Shown piece after piece: positions 1-11,612 of a stretch of 64,000 nt of DNA. The notes beneath the pieces were generated by a model that searched no databases, was not told where the DNA came from, and saw only the letters and a program-made list of their open reading frames with translations. The DNA is from Dama dama (taxonomy: Eukaryota > Chordata > Mammalia > Artiodactyla > Cervidae). Made by a program: the position numbers and the translations under genes. Every line of letters starts with the position of its first letter. Position 1 is the stretch's first letter. Where the stretch lies: positions 19,193,001-19,257,000 of the forward strand of contig NC_083691.1 in the NCBI RefSeq assembly GCF_033118175.1. Direction: 5' to 3'.

Positions 1-1029
1 TTCAGGAAGCACAGCCCGGGCACCAGCTGGCCTGGTGGGGGTGGTTTCAGGGTGGACCGGCAACTAAGGTGTTAATACCAACGATGCAGCTGAGTTCTGT
101 CTGGAGGAGGGGGCGGTTTCCAGTTTCTGTGTGTGACCAGCTGAAAGCTACACACGATTGCAATCACCCTTAAAAATCCCCAATTTTCTCCTGTGCCAGT
201 GCCCACATTGCCCCCTCCCCACTCCCTCAGTGACCTTCCTGACTCCAGCCTCAGTTCTGCTACTCTTTCTGCCCAGGCTGCCACAACCATTTTCCTCCTA
301 GGCCCTTGCCCAAGGGCCCTCTGTGGCTCCCTATTGCCACAAGCCACCTGGCCCCAGCGTTCAAGGCCCTCCATGGTCTGGCTGTGTCATTCACCGCAGC
401 CTCATCTAGAATCTCCTTTCCCTCTGAGCGGCCTGCTTGCTGATTCACTCATTAGACACCGACTGCCTCCAGGCCCCGTGCTTGGGACACGTGGGAACAG
501 AATGCGGCCCTCCCAGAGCTGTCTAGAAGGGCCAGGAGCCCCAGCAGGCGGCTTCCAGGCAGCCTCACGGACCCCCGGGGGCCCCAGGAAGGAGGGGAGG
601 CCACATGGGAAAGAGTCTCTGGATTTCTCCACATCCTCAGCCTGCCGCATTTGGTGGGATTGAGGCTTCAAGGGCACCTGGACTGGGGCCTGATTACCCG
701 GGTCCTCACATGGCAAGTGCTGGGGCCTTGGGACCACCAGGGCCTTCAGAGAGGGCGAGGGGTGAGTGTCTGGAGCCTGACCTGCTGATACTCTGCTGAT
801 ACTCTGGAACCTGGACTGCTCTGCGGGGAGCTTGGCCGGGAGCCCCTCAGCCCATCCTTCCTGCCTCTGCAGAGACCCCCACCACAGGGCCCACCCTCTG
901 CCCTACTTTGCATGTCTTGCTTAATTACTCTAAAATAATTAGTGCCACTTTCCTTGCTCCTTTATTGCTCCTGGAGGGCAGGGTTTAGTCCCTGGCAGGT
1001 CCTGTGGCCTGCAGGGCCTGGTCGGCTCC

Positions 1030-1110
1030 GCTGGCAGAGCACTATCTGGCTGTGTGACCTTGGGAAAGTGGCTTAACCTCTCTGAGCCTATCTGTTGGTG
1101 GCCGATGATC
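1030..1110 (+). repeat. MIR SINE remnant
   Basis: The MIR core is clear: ggctgtgtgaccttgggaaa, then gcttaacctctctgagcc. Other MIR-like cores lie near 31500-31560, 38420-38510 and 58390-58460. Confidence 0.7.
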
Positions 1111-2254
1111 CTGAGACAGGGGCAGTGGGTGTGAGTACACCCAGTAGTCCTGAGGTAGAGCCTTAAACGCTAGGAGTTTAAGGAGCTTCCTTGTGAATTT
1201 GTTACCTCCTGTGGTTCCTGCAGCCCCCCCTGGGAGTTCATGGGATGGGAGCAGCCCTGAAGGATGGGCGACTTGCCCAGGGCCACATGGTGACATGTCA
1301 GAGTCCAAATCCGACATGCTTGGGACCATTTCCATGAGAAGGGGGTGCCTGGTCCCCAGCCTCCACTTCGGGTGCTCTAGTACCTGCTGTCCAGGGGTGG
1401 CAGATGCCGTAAGGGCTCCCCCCTCCCCCACCCCAGCTAAGACTGACCACACAGTGGCTGTCTGGGGGCAGAACGTGCCCCACATAGAAATGGCTGCATA
1501 GGCTTTGGATTCCTCCCCGCTCCCTGCCTCCCTGGACCCGCCGGTGTTTCCCCCGTGGCCGCCTCATTGTTCTCTGTTGGCAAAGCTTTGCTTTTTCTTC
1601 CTCCCTCCGGAACAGGAGGCGCCTCAGACGCCGCCGGGAAGAACTCCAGGCAGGGATTTTATGGCCCCTGGTCCCTTTGGCATCAGGAGCTGGTTGGGGG
1701 GAGTGGATGCGTGGCCTGAGCACCGGAGGTTCCAAGAATTCATTAGTGGGCAATGAGCCATTTTATTTTCGTTCCTGCCCACGGAGAATCAGGAGTGAAC
1801 AAGCTTGGATTTTATGTCGGAAGGAAAAGCAGCGCCTTTAGAAGTGACCTGCCACCCCTACCCCCGCCCCCACCACTGGGGGGTCCCAAGGAGGTCCCCC
1901 CTTTTTGCCTCCCTCAGTTCCAGGGACTCTTACCATCCTTTCCCCTGTACCCAGTATGTTTGTAGCATTCTCTGGTTGTCAGAGTTCTACAACAATTGTG
2001 CTTAAAATGAAAAGGTGAACTCCTTGCCCTGTCCTCTGAGCCCCTGCTCTCCCCACCCCTTGCTGCTCCCCACTTCTGTCTGTTGGCCATGCTTCGGCCA
2101 CACTGATTTTCTTGCCACTCCCTGACGATGCCAAGCATGCTCTACCCCAGGGCCTTTGCATTTGCTGCCCCTTCTGCCTAGAGTCCTCATCATAAGTCTA
2201 TCCCTTCCTCTTCACATGTGTCCCTGACTCTGAGCATCCAAGCAAGAGTTACCT

Positions 2255-2452
2255 CAGTTGCTTAGTCATGTCCAACTCTTTGTGACCCCATGGAACTGTT
2301 GCTTGTCAGGCTCCTCTGTCCATGGGATTTCCCAGGTAGCAATACTGGAGTGGGTTGCCATTTCCTTCTCCAGGAGATCTTCCACATCCAGGGATCGAAC
2401 CTGCGTCTCCTGCACTGGCTGGCAGATTCTTGACCATTGAGCCACCCGGCAG
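2255..2452 (-). mobile_element. Bov-tA SINE
   Basis: Reverse-complement Bov-tA: tagtcatgtccaactctt near the left end, a tRNA-like B-box region (agggatcgaacctgc) and gagccaccc at the right. Confidence 0.88.
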
Positions 2453-3181
2453 TCTTCATTAAATCACTTCATTTTATTCTTTTCCCAGCAGTTTGTGATC
2501 TGCTTACTTTCTCCGTTGCTGTCTTGTTATTGGAAAGGAAACCTTTCAGAGCTTCATCTGTGTCATGTGTCGTGGAGGTTTGTTCCAATTCTTCTGTGGT
2601 CCTCCAGGTACCAACACACTACAGGTTGTCATCCATCGATGGTAGGTGGACGTGAGGACAGTTTCCTCTAGGGGCTTTTATAAGTCGTGCAGCTGTGAGC
2701 CTTCTTGCTTGTGTCATTGGTGGACCTACGTCCATCTTTCTGTTGGGAGTATATCAAGGAGCTGAATTTCTGGGCCATGGAGTTTGTGTAGTCATCTTTA
2801 GTAAATATGTTGTTTTTTCAAAATGGTTGGAGATTGTAGGTTCCTTTTGTTTTGTGACCGGACCCTGGTGATGGGAGGGGACATGGGAGCTACAATAAGA
2901 TGTTGTGAGCACTCTCTGGAAGCTGGGAATGCAGCCGGCGCCCAGGGCCCCAGATGACCAGAGGGCTGGTGAAGGTGCTGGCCCTGGCCACGCAGGGCTC
3001 AGGGTTTAGCTCACTGTCTCCTTGGGGCACTCTCCAGCCCTGCCCTCTTTTGTGGAGCGTTCCGGCTGTGTGGTCTGACCTGCGAGTCTTGGCTTCTGTG
3101 GTATGTTCTATGGCTTTCCCATCCCCGGGGACATCTGCAGGATACACAGCCCCTTCAACTCAGTTTTGGTTTTTTGTTTTT

Positions 3182-3390
3182 GTTTTTTTTAATATTTATT
3201 ATTTGGCTGTATCGGGCCCTAATCGTGGCATGTGGATCTCTGTTGCATCATGCAGGTCTCTCTAGTTGTGGCACTCAGGCTTGGTTGCCCTGCAGGTCAT
3301 GTGGGATCTTGGTTCTTTGACCAGAGATTGAACCCGTGTCACCTGCATTGCAAGCTGGATTCTTAGCCCCTGACCAGCAGGGAAATCCCT
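3182..3390 (-). mobile_element. CHR-type (tRNA-Glu derived) SINE
   Basis: A poly(T) start, then tttggctgtatcgggccc, a divergent body and a right end ccagcagggaaatccct, typical of CHR SINEs in reverse. Confidence 0.75.
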
Positions 3391-4412
3391 CTAATTCAGC
3401 TATTGAATTGAGCAGTGGAGGAAAGTGCCATTGTGTTGTGCCAAATGTCTGTGTGAAAGTATTTGGTGAGCTACCGCCCTGATTACCTGGGGACCATGGT
3501 GGAATTAGTCATCCTAAAACCACAGTCACCTCAGAAAATAGTCATAATCCAAAACCCATCTGTCTCTGACTCCAGACCCACTGTATTTTTCTCCCTTGGG
3601 GACTTTGCTTCCTAATTAAGTTGGATTTCCAGATATATTAAAATAATTTGTCATCTCTTGAGCACACATTCGCCCCTGGTGCAAGCGGGCAGATCAGAGT
3701 CAGCCCGGGAGGCCTGGGTCCGGGCAAGAGGAGGTGTTGAACCCTGGCAGGAGGAAGCTTGTATAACTGCCTTTCAAGGACTGGTCAGCAAGGATGCTGG
3801 ACACTGAGCCCTCCAGGCCTGGGCCCTAGAGGAGGAACTAGCCCCAGAAATAGCCCTAGAACCCTCATTTGTTAGCTGGTGGTTTGCAGTCAGCACCCTG
3901 GGGTGACGGACCGGGCGGTTTCAGGGACTGAACTCCTTCAGCCCGGACCCAGCATGTATCCAGAGGGACTCCTCCCTCCCCAGCCGCCCCGCAGTGCGCC
4001 AGATCACCTCCTGGAATGCAAGCGATCCCTGGAGCTTGGTTTGACTGCCCATCCCCGACATCTAGCACATGACATCTGAGGGTACTCGGTTGGGCTGTGG
4101 GTTCCTCGGAAGTGGGCCAGTGTCCCCTGCACCTAATGCTCTCTGCAGGCCCTCAGCAAGTATTTGGGGTGCATGCTGGGGGCGGGGTGGGGAGCGTGTC
4201 TTCAAGGCAGTTTTGCAGCTCAGCTGAGATCCGAGGTTGCCAGGTTCTCACGGTTGGCCACGGTGATGAGCTCTGAGAGCTATATCCCCCGGCTGCAGAG
4301 CTGGGAAGCCCTGTGGTTTGCCCCCATGTTCCTGTGAACCTGCTCTTTGCCCTTCTATCTTCTGGGGTAGAGAAGTACAAGAACGCTGGCCTAGACTCCG
4401 GTTTGTTTGTTT

Positions 4413-4635
4413 TTTAATAACTTTATTAAGATACAACCCACGTACTGCACAATTCACCCATATAAAGTATACAATGCAATGGCCTTTAGTACATTTACCA
4501 AATACATGTGCAACTGTCACTGCAGTCAATTTTAGAATGTTCCATCACCCCAAAAGAATGTTCATCACCCTAAAAGAATGTTCCGTCACCCAAAAAGAAT
4601 GTTCCATCATCCCAAAACGAGACCCCATACTCTTT
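4413..4635 (-). mobile_element. Old L1 fragment, 3' region (left part)
   Basis: L1-like reverse-complement sequence (ataactttattaagatac, aattcacccatataaagt). Inside it a short segment has been amplified into four 21-bp units at 4535-4618. Confidence 0.65.
4535..4618. repeat. Four-copy 21-bp tandem repeat
   Basis: Units at about 4535-4555, 4556-4575, 4576-4596 and 4597-4618 are variants of gaatgttccatcaccccaaa. A normal L1 carries one copy, so this is a local expansion. Confidence 0.8.
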
Positions 4636-4639
4636 ATTT

Positions 4640-5490
4640 ATTTTTGTTGATTTAATTCATTCATTTCATATTTTTCTTTTAGCAAGCATCAGATAACATG
4701 AACAAAGTTGTGTTGCTCATTACAATTAAATTCTTTTTTGCTTTATATAAGTTATACACATACTAAAGTGGGTAAAATTCACTAAAGTAAATTAGAAGTA
4801 TTCCAGAACTTTGACGTTTACTTCTCTAAGTTAGGACAAAAGAAAGCTTGTCAAGTTTCCCTGGGATCACTGTCATGCGGCACACTGAATGACTACATGC
4901 TGCTTTTAAGTTAACATTTGCCATTTTTTAAAGGCTAATTTTAGGTTACAGTTAAAATAATTTTTATCTCAAGTTTGGTGAAAGAACTGGCCATACAAAT
5001 CCTGTTCATAACCATATGGGCCATTTAAAAAAATAAATAATAAAAATAAAACTATACCTGTAATCAAGAAAATTCTACTCATCCTGCTAGGAAAAAACAG
5101 CTACCAATAAGTAATTTTAGAATACTTTAAATACAGATGGAATTTATAATAACCAGATTTCATTGTATCTTGCTTTATTGATTCTTAATGCTTCTCTTTT
5201 AATTTTAAAGTAGCAGATTACTTCAAAATAAAGCCACACTGCTTAGTATTTTATAATTTCATTCTTTTATAAGTTTAAGACTCCCCCAAAAGTCCAGATC
5301 CAGGATTATAAAACAAGCAACCTTCAGAATATATTTTGTTTGGTAGGCAGAATGGTTCTTAATCTTTGGAAGTATAACACCTTGATGCAGTACTTATTTG
5401 CTTGAGATAACCACAACAGTTCCCCACATTGTCACTTTCTAAGCTTGAAATGTGATACTGATACCCTGTTTTTAATACCATAAAACACAG
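4640..5490. other. AT-rich block of unknown origin, 3'UTR-like on the - strand
   Basis: These 850 bp have no ORF of note and match neither of the flanking elements. Read on the - strand they look like mRNA 3' UTR (AT-rich, with an AATCAATAAAGC hexamer context near 5172-5183). They may be an old processed copy, but I do not recognise the source. A segment at 4745-4780 is nearly repeated at 7213-7246. Confidence 0.4.
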
Positions 5491-5493
5491 TTC

Positions 5494-5631
5494 TTGTTGA
5501 GTTGCTCAGTCGTGTCCGCCAACTCTTTGAGACCCCATGGACTATATGGTCCACCAGGCTGCTCTGTCTATGGGATTCTCTAGGCAAAAATACTGGAGTG
5601 GGTTGTCATTTCCTCCTCCACCCCAAACCCC
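5494..5631 (-). mobile_element. Truncated Bov-tA SINE
   Basis: Reverse Bov-tA (gagttgctcagtcgtgtccg to ggttgtcatttcctcctcc) that ends where the BovB begins, so its tRNA-like end is missing. Confidence 0.8.
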
Positions 5632-7214
5632 TTCAGTTCAGTTCAGTCGCTCAGTCGTGTCCGACTCTTTGCGACCCCATGAACTGCAGCACGCCAGGCC
5701 TCCGTGTCCATCACCAACTTCCAGAGTTTACCCAAACTCATGTCCATTGAGTTGGTGATGCCATCTAACCATCTCATCCTCTGTCATCCCCTTCTCCTCC
5801 TGCCTTCAATCTTTCCCAGCATCAGGGTCTTTTCAAATGAGTCAGCTCTTTGCATCAGGTGGCCAAAATATTGGAGTTTCAGCTTCAACATCAGTCCTTC
5901 CAATGAACACCTAGGACTGATCTCCTTTAGGATGGACTGGTTGGATCTCCTTGCAGTCCAAGGGACTCTCAAGAGTCTTCTTCAACACCACAGTTCAAAA
6001 GCATCAATTCTTCTGTGCTCAGCTTTCTTTATAGTCCAACTCTCACATCCATACATGACTACTGGAAAAACCATGGCCTCGACTAGATGGACCTTTGTTG
6101 ACAAAGTAATGTCTCTGCTTTTTAATATGCTGTCTAGGTTGATCATAACTTTCCTTCTAAGGAGTAAGCATCTTTTAATTTCATGGCTGCAATCACCATC
6201 TGCAGTGATTTTGGAGCCCAAAAACTAAAGTCTGACACTATTTCTACTGTTTCCCCATCTATTTGCCATGAAGTGATGGGACCAGATGCCATGATCTTAG
6301 TTTTCTGAATGTTGAGATTTAAGCCAACTTTTTCACTCTCCTCTTTCACTTTCATCAAGAGGCTCTTTAGTCCTTCTTACTTTCTGCCATAAGGGTGGTG
6401 TCATCTGCATATCTGAGGTTATTGATATTTCTCCCGGCAATCTTGATTCCAGCTTGTGCTTCTTCCAGACCAGCGTTTCTTATGATGTACTCTGCATATA
6501 AGTTAAATAAGCAGGGTGACAACATACGGCCTTGACATACTCCTTTTCCTATTTGGAACCAGTCTGTTGTTCCATGTCCACTTCTAACTGTGTGCTGCTT
6601 CCTGACCTGCATATAGGTTTCTTAAGAGGCAGGTCAGGTGGTCTGGTATACCCATTTCTTTCGGAATTTTCCACAGTTTGTTGTGATCCACACAGTCAAA
6701 AGCTTTGGCATAGTCAATAAAGCAGAAATAGATGTTTCTCTGGAACTCTCTTGCCTTTTTGATGATCCAATGGATGTTGGCAATTAGATCTCTGGTTCCT
6801 CTGCCTTTTCTAAAAGCAGCTTGAACATCTGGAAGTTCATGGTTCATGTATTGCTGAAGCCTGGCTTGGAAAATTTTGAGCATTACTTTACTAGCGTGAA
6901 AGGAGTGCAATTGTACAGTTGTTCGAGCATTCTTTGGCATTGCCTTTCTTTGGGATTGGAACGAAAACTGACCATTTTCAGTCCTGTGGCCACTGCTGAG
7001 TGTTCCAAATTTGCTGGCATATTGAGTGCAGCACTTTCACAGCACCATCTTTGAGGATTTGAAATAGCTCAACTGGAATTCCATCACCTCCACCAGCTTT
7101 GTTCGTAGTGATGCTTCCTAAGGCCCACTTGACTTCACATTCCAGGATGTCTGGCTCTAGGTGAGTGGTCACACCATCGTGATTATCTGGGTCGTGAAGA
7201 TCTTTTTTGTATAT
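5632..7214 (-). mobile_element. BovB (RTE clade) LINE, 5'-truncated, dead
   Basis: Broken - strand frames carry the BovB reverse transcriptase: FCFIDYAKAFDCVDHNKLWK around 6660-6740, the catalytic YADD intact at 6411-6400, and downstream SWQIDGETVEIVSDF. Frameshifts and stops break it into pieces. The endonuclease half is missing. A truncated Bov-tA SINE (5494-5631) abuts its 3' end. Confidence 0.92.
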
Positions 7215-7246
7215 ATAGGTTATACACATACTAAAGTGGGTACGAT

Positions 7247-7874
7247 TTTGGCTACCACCTTTAGCTACCACGTCTCATTCCCCTATCCACCTGTCCCCAG
7301 CCCTAAGACATCGTTAGTCTACTTTCTGTCTCTATAGATTTCCTATTCTGGACATTTTCTATAACAGAATCATACAACATTTGTCCTTTTGTGCTGGTTT
7401 CACTTAGCATAATGTTTTCAAGTTTCATCCATATTGTAGCACACGTCAATACTTCTTTTTATGGCTAAATGATATTACACTGTATGAAAATACCACATTT
7501 TGTTTATCCACTCATATAGTAATGAACATTTGGGTTGTTTAATAATGCTGTTATGAACAAGTTTTTTTATGGACTTTTTTTATGGACGTTTGTTTTCTTT
7601 TCTCTTGGGTTTATTCCTAGGGGTGGAGTTTCTGGGTTGTATGATAACTGTATGTTCAGTCATTTGAGAAACTGCTAAATTGTTTTCCAAAGTGGCTGCA
7701 CCATTTACATTACCAACAGCAGTGGGATCCAATTTCTCCAAATCCTCACCAACACTTGCATGGATCTGACGTTTTCTTTTCCAAAAATTTTAGTGAGTGT
7801 GAAATGATACCTCATTGTGCTTTTGATTTGCATTTATCTAATAACTAACGATGTTGAACACCTTTTCTTTCATT
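7247..7874 (-). mobile_element. Old L1 fragment, 3' region (right part)
   Basis: The text reads as the reverse complement of the 3' part of a mammalian L1 (tttctgtctctatagatt, aaagtggctgcaccattt, cattgtgcttttgatttgca). It appears to continue the piece at 4413-4635; the two are separated by about 2.6 kb of later insertions. Confidence 0.7.
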
Positions 7875-8213
7875 TAAAAAATATTTATTTATTTAATTTT
7901 GGCTGTGTTGGGTCTTTGTGGCTGCACACACTTGTCCCTAGCTCCAGCGAGCGGGGGCTACTCTCTCGCCTCAGCTAGCGGGGGCCAGTCGTGGTGCTCA
8001 GGCTTCTCACTGCGGTGGCTTTTCTTGTTGTGAGGCACAGGCTCTAGGGCTCCAGTAGATGTGGCTCCTGGACTCTAGAGCACAGGCTCAGTAGTTGTGG
8101 GGCGCAGGCTTAGTTGCACCACAGTATGTGAGGTCTTCCTGGATCAGGAGTGGAACTCACGTCTCCTACATTGCAAGGTGGATTCTCAATCACTGGACCA
8201 CCAGGGAAGCCCC
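7875..8213 (-). mobile_element. CHR-type SINE (long form)
   Basis: tttatttaattttggctgtg on the left and ggaccaccagggaagccc on the right mark a reversed CHR SINE, inserted between two L1 pieces. Confidence 0.75.
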
Positions 8214-8601
8214 TGTAGTAAGTTTTTAAATTGAGAGCTGTGAGTTCTACTTTGTCTCTCTCTCTTGTTTTTTTTTTTTTCAGAACTGTTTCGACTGTTC
8301 TGCATCCTTTGAGGTTCCACATGAATTTTATCATCAGCCAAATACAAAGTAGTAAGCTGACATTCTGAGGGGGAACCTAAGAGTTAGTGTGGGGAGTGTT
8401 GCCATCTTAACAGTGTTAAGTCTTCTGATCTATGAACATGGGACATTTTCCCACTTATTTGGATCTTCTTAATTTTTTCCAACAATGTTTTGTAGTGTTC
8501 AGAGTACATTTTGCATTTCATTTGTTAAATTTATTTTATAAATTTTAAAATAATTTTTTATGCTATTGCTAACAGAATTGTTTTCTTAATGAAGTTTGTT
8601 A

Positions 8602-8676
8602 ACTTCATTTTTGGATTTTTAGGAGGCCAGTGCCTTATCCATTAAGCCACTGGGGCACTTCATTTTTGGATTTTTA
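8602..8676. repeat. Target-site duplication flanking the tRNA-half insertion
   Basis: The 20-base sequence acttcatttttggattttta occurs at 8602-8621 and again at 8657-8676 with no mismatch. The L1 sequence on either side is continuous if one copy and the insert are removed. Confidence 0.85.
8621..8656 (-). pseudogene. Retroposed 5' half of tRNA-Arg(CCU), tailless
   Basis: On the - strand these 36 nt start GCCCCAGTGGCTTAATGG and run through the D arm to the anticodon (...CTGGCCTCCT). They match the 5' half of mammalian tRNA-Arg(CCU) as I know it, with one visible C-to-T change in the D arm. The insert is flanked by a perfect direct repeat of at least 19 bp (8602-8620 and 8657-8675; the following A may extend it by one). 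It interrupts an otherwise continuous L1 ORF2 fossil. The junction TTTTT/AATTG fits an L1 endonuclease site. There is no poly(A) tail. Confidence 0.72.
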
Positions 8677-9764
8677 ATTGTCTGTATATAGAAATACACT
8701 TAATTTTTGTATGTTGATCATGTATCCAGCAACCTTGCTTAAATTATGTCATTAGTTCTATTACATTTTTTTAGTGGATTCCTTAGGATTTTCTATATAA
8801 AAGATCATGTCATCTGCAAATAGAGATAATTTTACTTCTTTTCCAGTTCAGATGCCTTGTATTTTTTTCTTGCCTAGTTGCCCTGGTTAGAACCTCTAGT
8901 ATAATGTTGAATTGAAGTGACAGGAGTGGGCATCCTTGTCTTGTTCCTGATCTAAGGGAAAAAGCATCTGGTATTTTTACCATTAAGTATGATGTTGGCT
9001 GTGAGTTTTTCACAGATATCCTCTGTCAGACTGAAGAAGTTTCCTTCTGTTCTTAGTTTGAATGTTCTTATCATGGAAGGATGTTGGATTTTGTCAAGTG
9101 CTTTTTCATCATCTGTTGAGATTAGCATGTGATTTTTGCTTTTTATTTTACCTTATGATGTACTACATTAATTGTTTTCAGATGGTAAACTATCCTTGCA
9201 TTCCTGAGATAAATCCCACTTGGTATGTATAAATCTTTTTATTATGTTACTAGATTTGCTATGCTGGGTTTTTGTTTGTTTGTTTGTTTGTTTTTTGAGG
9301 GCTTGTTTATTTTTCTTTTTATCCTTGTCCATTAGGGACATTGGTCTGTAGCTTTCTTCTCTTGTGGAGACTTTGTCTGGTTTTGCTATCAAGGTAGTAC
9401 TAGCCTCATAGAATCAGTTGGGAAGTGTTCCCTCCTCTGTTTTTTGGAAGACTTTGTAAAGAATTGTTATTAATTCTTTAAATGTTTATAGAACTCAGCA
9501 GTGAGACCATCTGGGCCTGGTGGGGACTTTTCTTTGTGAGTAATTTTTTGGTTACTAATTCAGTCTCTTGCCTTGTTAGAGGTATTTCAAACATCCTTCT
9601 TCTTGAGTCAGTTTCAGCAGTTTGTGTCTTTCAAGTTGGCTTAGATTCTTACAAGCGTGTTTTCAAGGCTTCTCTGTGCTCTTTTAGTCCTTGTTGACAT
9701 CTATTGCATCTTCCTATGAGCAAGTATTTTTTATGTGTGTGCATTTGCTCACGGAATCTTTTAA

Positions 9765-9965
9765 GAGGCTGATGAACTAGGTAGGATTATCATCATCTCC
9801 ATTTTACATCCTGGAAGACTGAGGCAGAGAGAAGGTAGATAATGGGTCACACAACTAGGAAACAGTAGAGCTGGGGTTTGAGCCCAAGCAGCCCAGCTAC
9901 GGAGCCCTCTCTGCTCTGCCAGAGCCTTGCTCTGTGCTAGGAGCTGGGAGTACCAAGATGAGTCA
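9765..9965. repeat. Ancient MIR/L2-type repeat
   Basis: tctccattttacatcctgga, gggtcacacaactaggaaac and agagctggggtttgagccc are degenerate versions of a widespread ancient repeat. A similar one lies near 20800-20960. Confidence 0.55.
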
Positions 9966-11529
9966 AAGCTGGTCACAGCCTGAGTCACTCCCCCAGAGAC
10001 CCCAGACCTAGGAGGGGGAGGTGCCTTGGGCATAAAGTGAACAAACAGCTGGGAGGTGAGGATGGGCCCCAGGAGAAAGGGACCCAGGTGAAGCGGGCCT
10101 TGAAGGAGGGTCCAATGCAGGGGGTGTGTGGGGGTGAGTCAGGGAGTGTGCTCCCTCCCCAGGGCTTTTGTCTTCTCCCTCTCCGCTCTCCCAAGTGCTC
10201 AGAGAGAGGACAGGGCATCACAGCCTGTGCATGCTGGTGCCCCGCCTGGCAGGAGCTTGGAGCACTAGGCTTGGGCCCAGGAGGTCTGTTTGAATCACCC
10301 AGGCATCCACAGTTTGTTCTCCTGAGAGGAAGTGGCATGGCCATTTGTAAGACAATTGAGAGACAGAAATCAGGAGCAACCAGACCTAACTCAACATAAT
10401 TATTTCTGCATAATGACTTCTGCTCCTTGATTCCGTCTCCAGTGATGACTGTCATCTGTATCTGTCACAGGAAAGCTGGTGGCCGGGGAGCCCCTGTGGC
10501 TTAGCTGATAGAGCCAGGAGGAAATTTGCAATTCGAGTTAATGGAGTGTTCCCAAGCAGACTGGGAGCCAGAGGCCTCTGGGAGGATGGCTCCTCCTGCT
10601 GGGAAACCTGGGATCAGAGCTGGCCTAGCCTCCCCAAGGGATCCGGCCTGTCCACCATGTCACAGCTGGGGACACTGAGGATGGCGGGGGTCACCGGGCT
10701 CACCCCAGTCACAGGGTCGTGCGGCACAGAGGAGCACCTCTGCTGTCCCCACCCCGCAGAGCTCTTCCCAGGAGAGCTGGGGCGTGTCTGGTGAGAAAGG
10801 ATGGTGTCCACCGGGACTAGGAAAGCTGTCACTGTCCCTGAGCTGATCCTTGAGCTTGATGTTCATGCAGGGCTGTCCCCCAGAGGCTAGAAATGGTGGG
10901 GCCTTTGTGCAGACTGACCTGAAGCCAGGGGAGGCCCCCCTGTGACATTAATTGTGCAGAGTGGCTGGCGGGCGCCACCCCCCACCACCACCCCCTGCAG
11001 GAGGACCACAGGCCTGGGGCACATATGATCCAACTCTGGAAAAGCAAAAGCCCCCTAACCGGAGGGACCCATGGCATTCCCACACCTCCTATAAGCTCCT
11101 GTGATTGACAAGGACATCTGGAAAGAGCAGAGCTAGGTTTTGGGGTGTGCATTTTGGACACCCCACTTGGCCATGTGTGACCTTGACATGCATCCCCAAA
11201 TCTGTTTTGCTTCTCTGTAAACTGGGGGGTTAGAATGAACCCTCCCCGCCAGGGCTGATAAGAGGTCAAGATGATAAAACGACCATCAGACACATTGCTT
11301 CTAGCACATTCTGCTGCTGATTCCAACTTACTGGTTTTCACCAGGGAGGGCCCTTGACCCTGTCCAGGCTTTAATTTCTCTGAATGTCCAAGCAGGGCTC
11401 CAGAGTCATGAGATGGCTTAACTGAGATCATTGACGTGAACACGCCTTTAGAAAAATAGGGGACGAGGCGAGCAGAGAGGGATTTTAGGGCAGGGAAGCT
11501 GCCTCATATGATATTAATATTATAACGTC

Positions 11530-11612
11530 AATGGTGAAGGACACGGGAGCCTGGCGTGCTGCTGTCCATGGCATCGCAAAGAGTTGGATGCGACTGAGCA
11601 ACCGAGCAACAG
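11530..11612 (+). mobile_element. Bov-tA/BovB 3' end fragment
   Basis: About 80 bp matching the SINE 3' end (ggagcctggcgtgctgctgt to gcgactgagcaaccgagc). Confidence 0.7.

Larger units (their letters stand above)
8214..9715 (-). mobile_element. Old L1 LINE fragment (ORF2 reverse transcriptase region), dead
   Basis: Broken - strand frames keep L1 ORF2 signatures, for example AFSLRSGTRQGCPLL around 8930-8960 and SYRPMSLMDKD around 9310-9350. Stops, frameshifts, a (GTTT)n tract near 9270-9295 and the tRNA-half insert interrupt it. Confidence 0.8.

Noticed and set aside
5982..6940. Reverse transcriptase ORFs as a possible active element or retron
   Set aside because: They are broken pieces of a BovB LINE with frameshifts and stops, and no intact open frame.
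10486..10520. tRNA-like phrase (cccctgtggcttagctgata)
   Set aside because: Only about 25 bases look like a D arm. There is no target-site duplication and no anticodon or T arm, so I could not separate it from chance or a SINE scrap.
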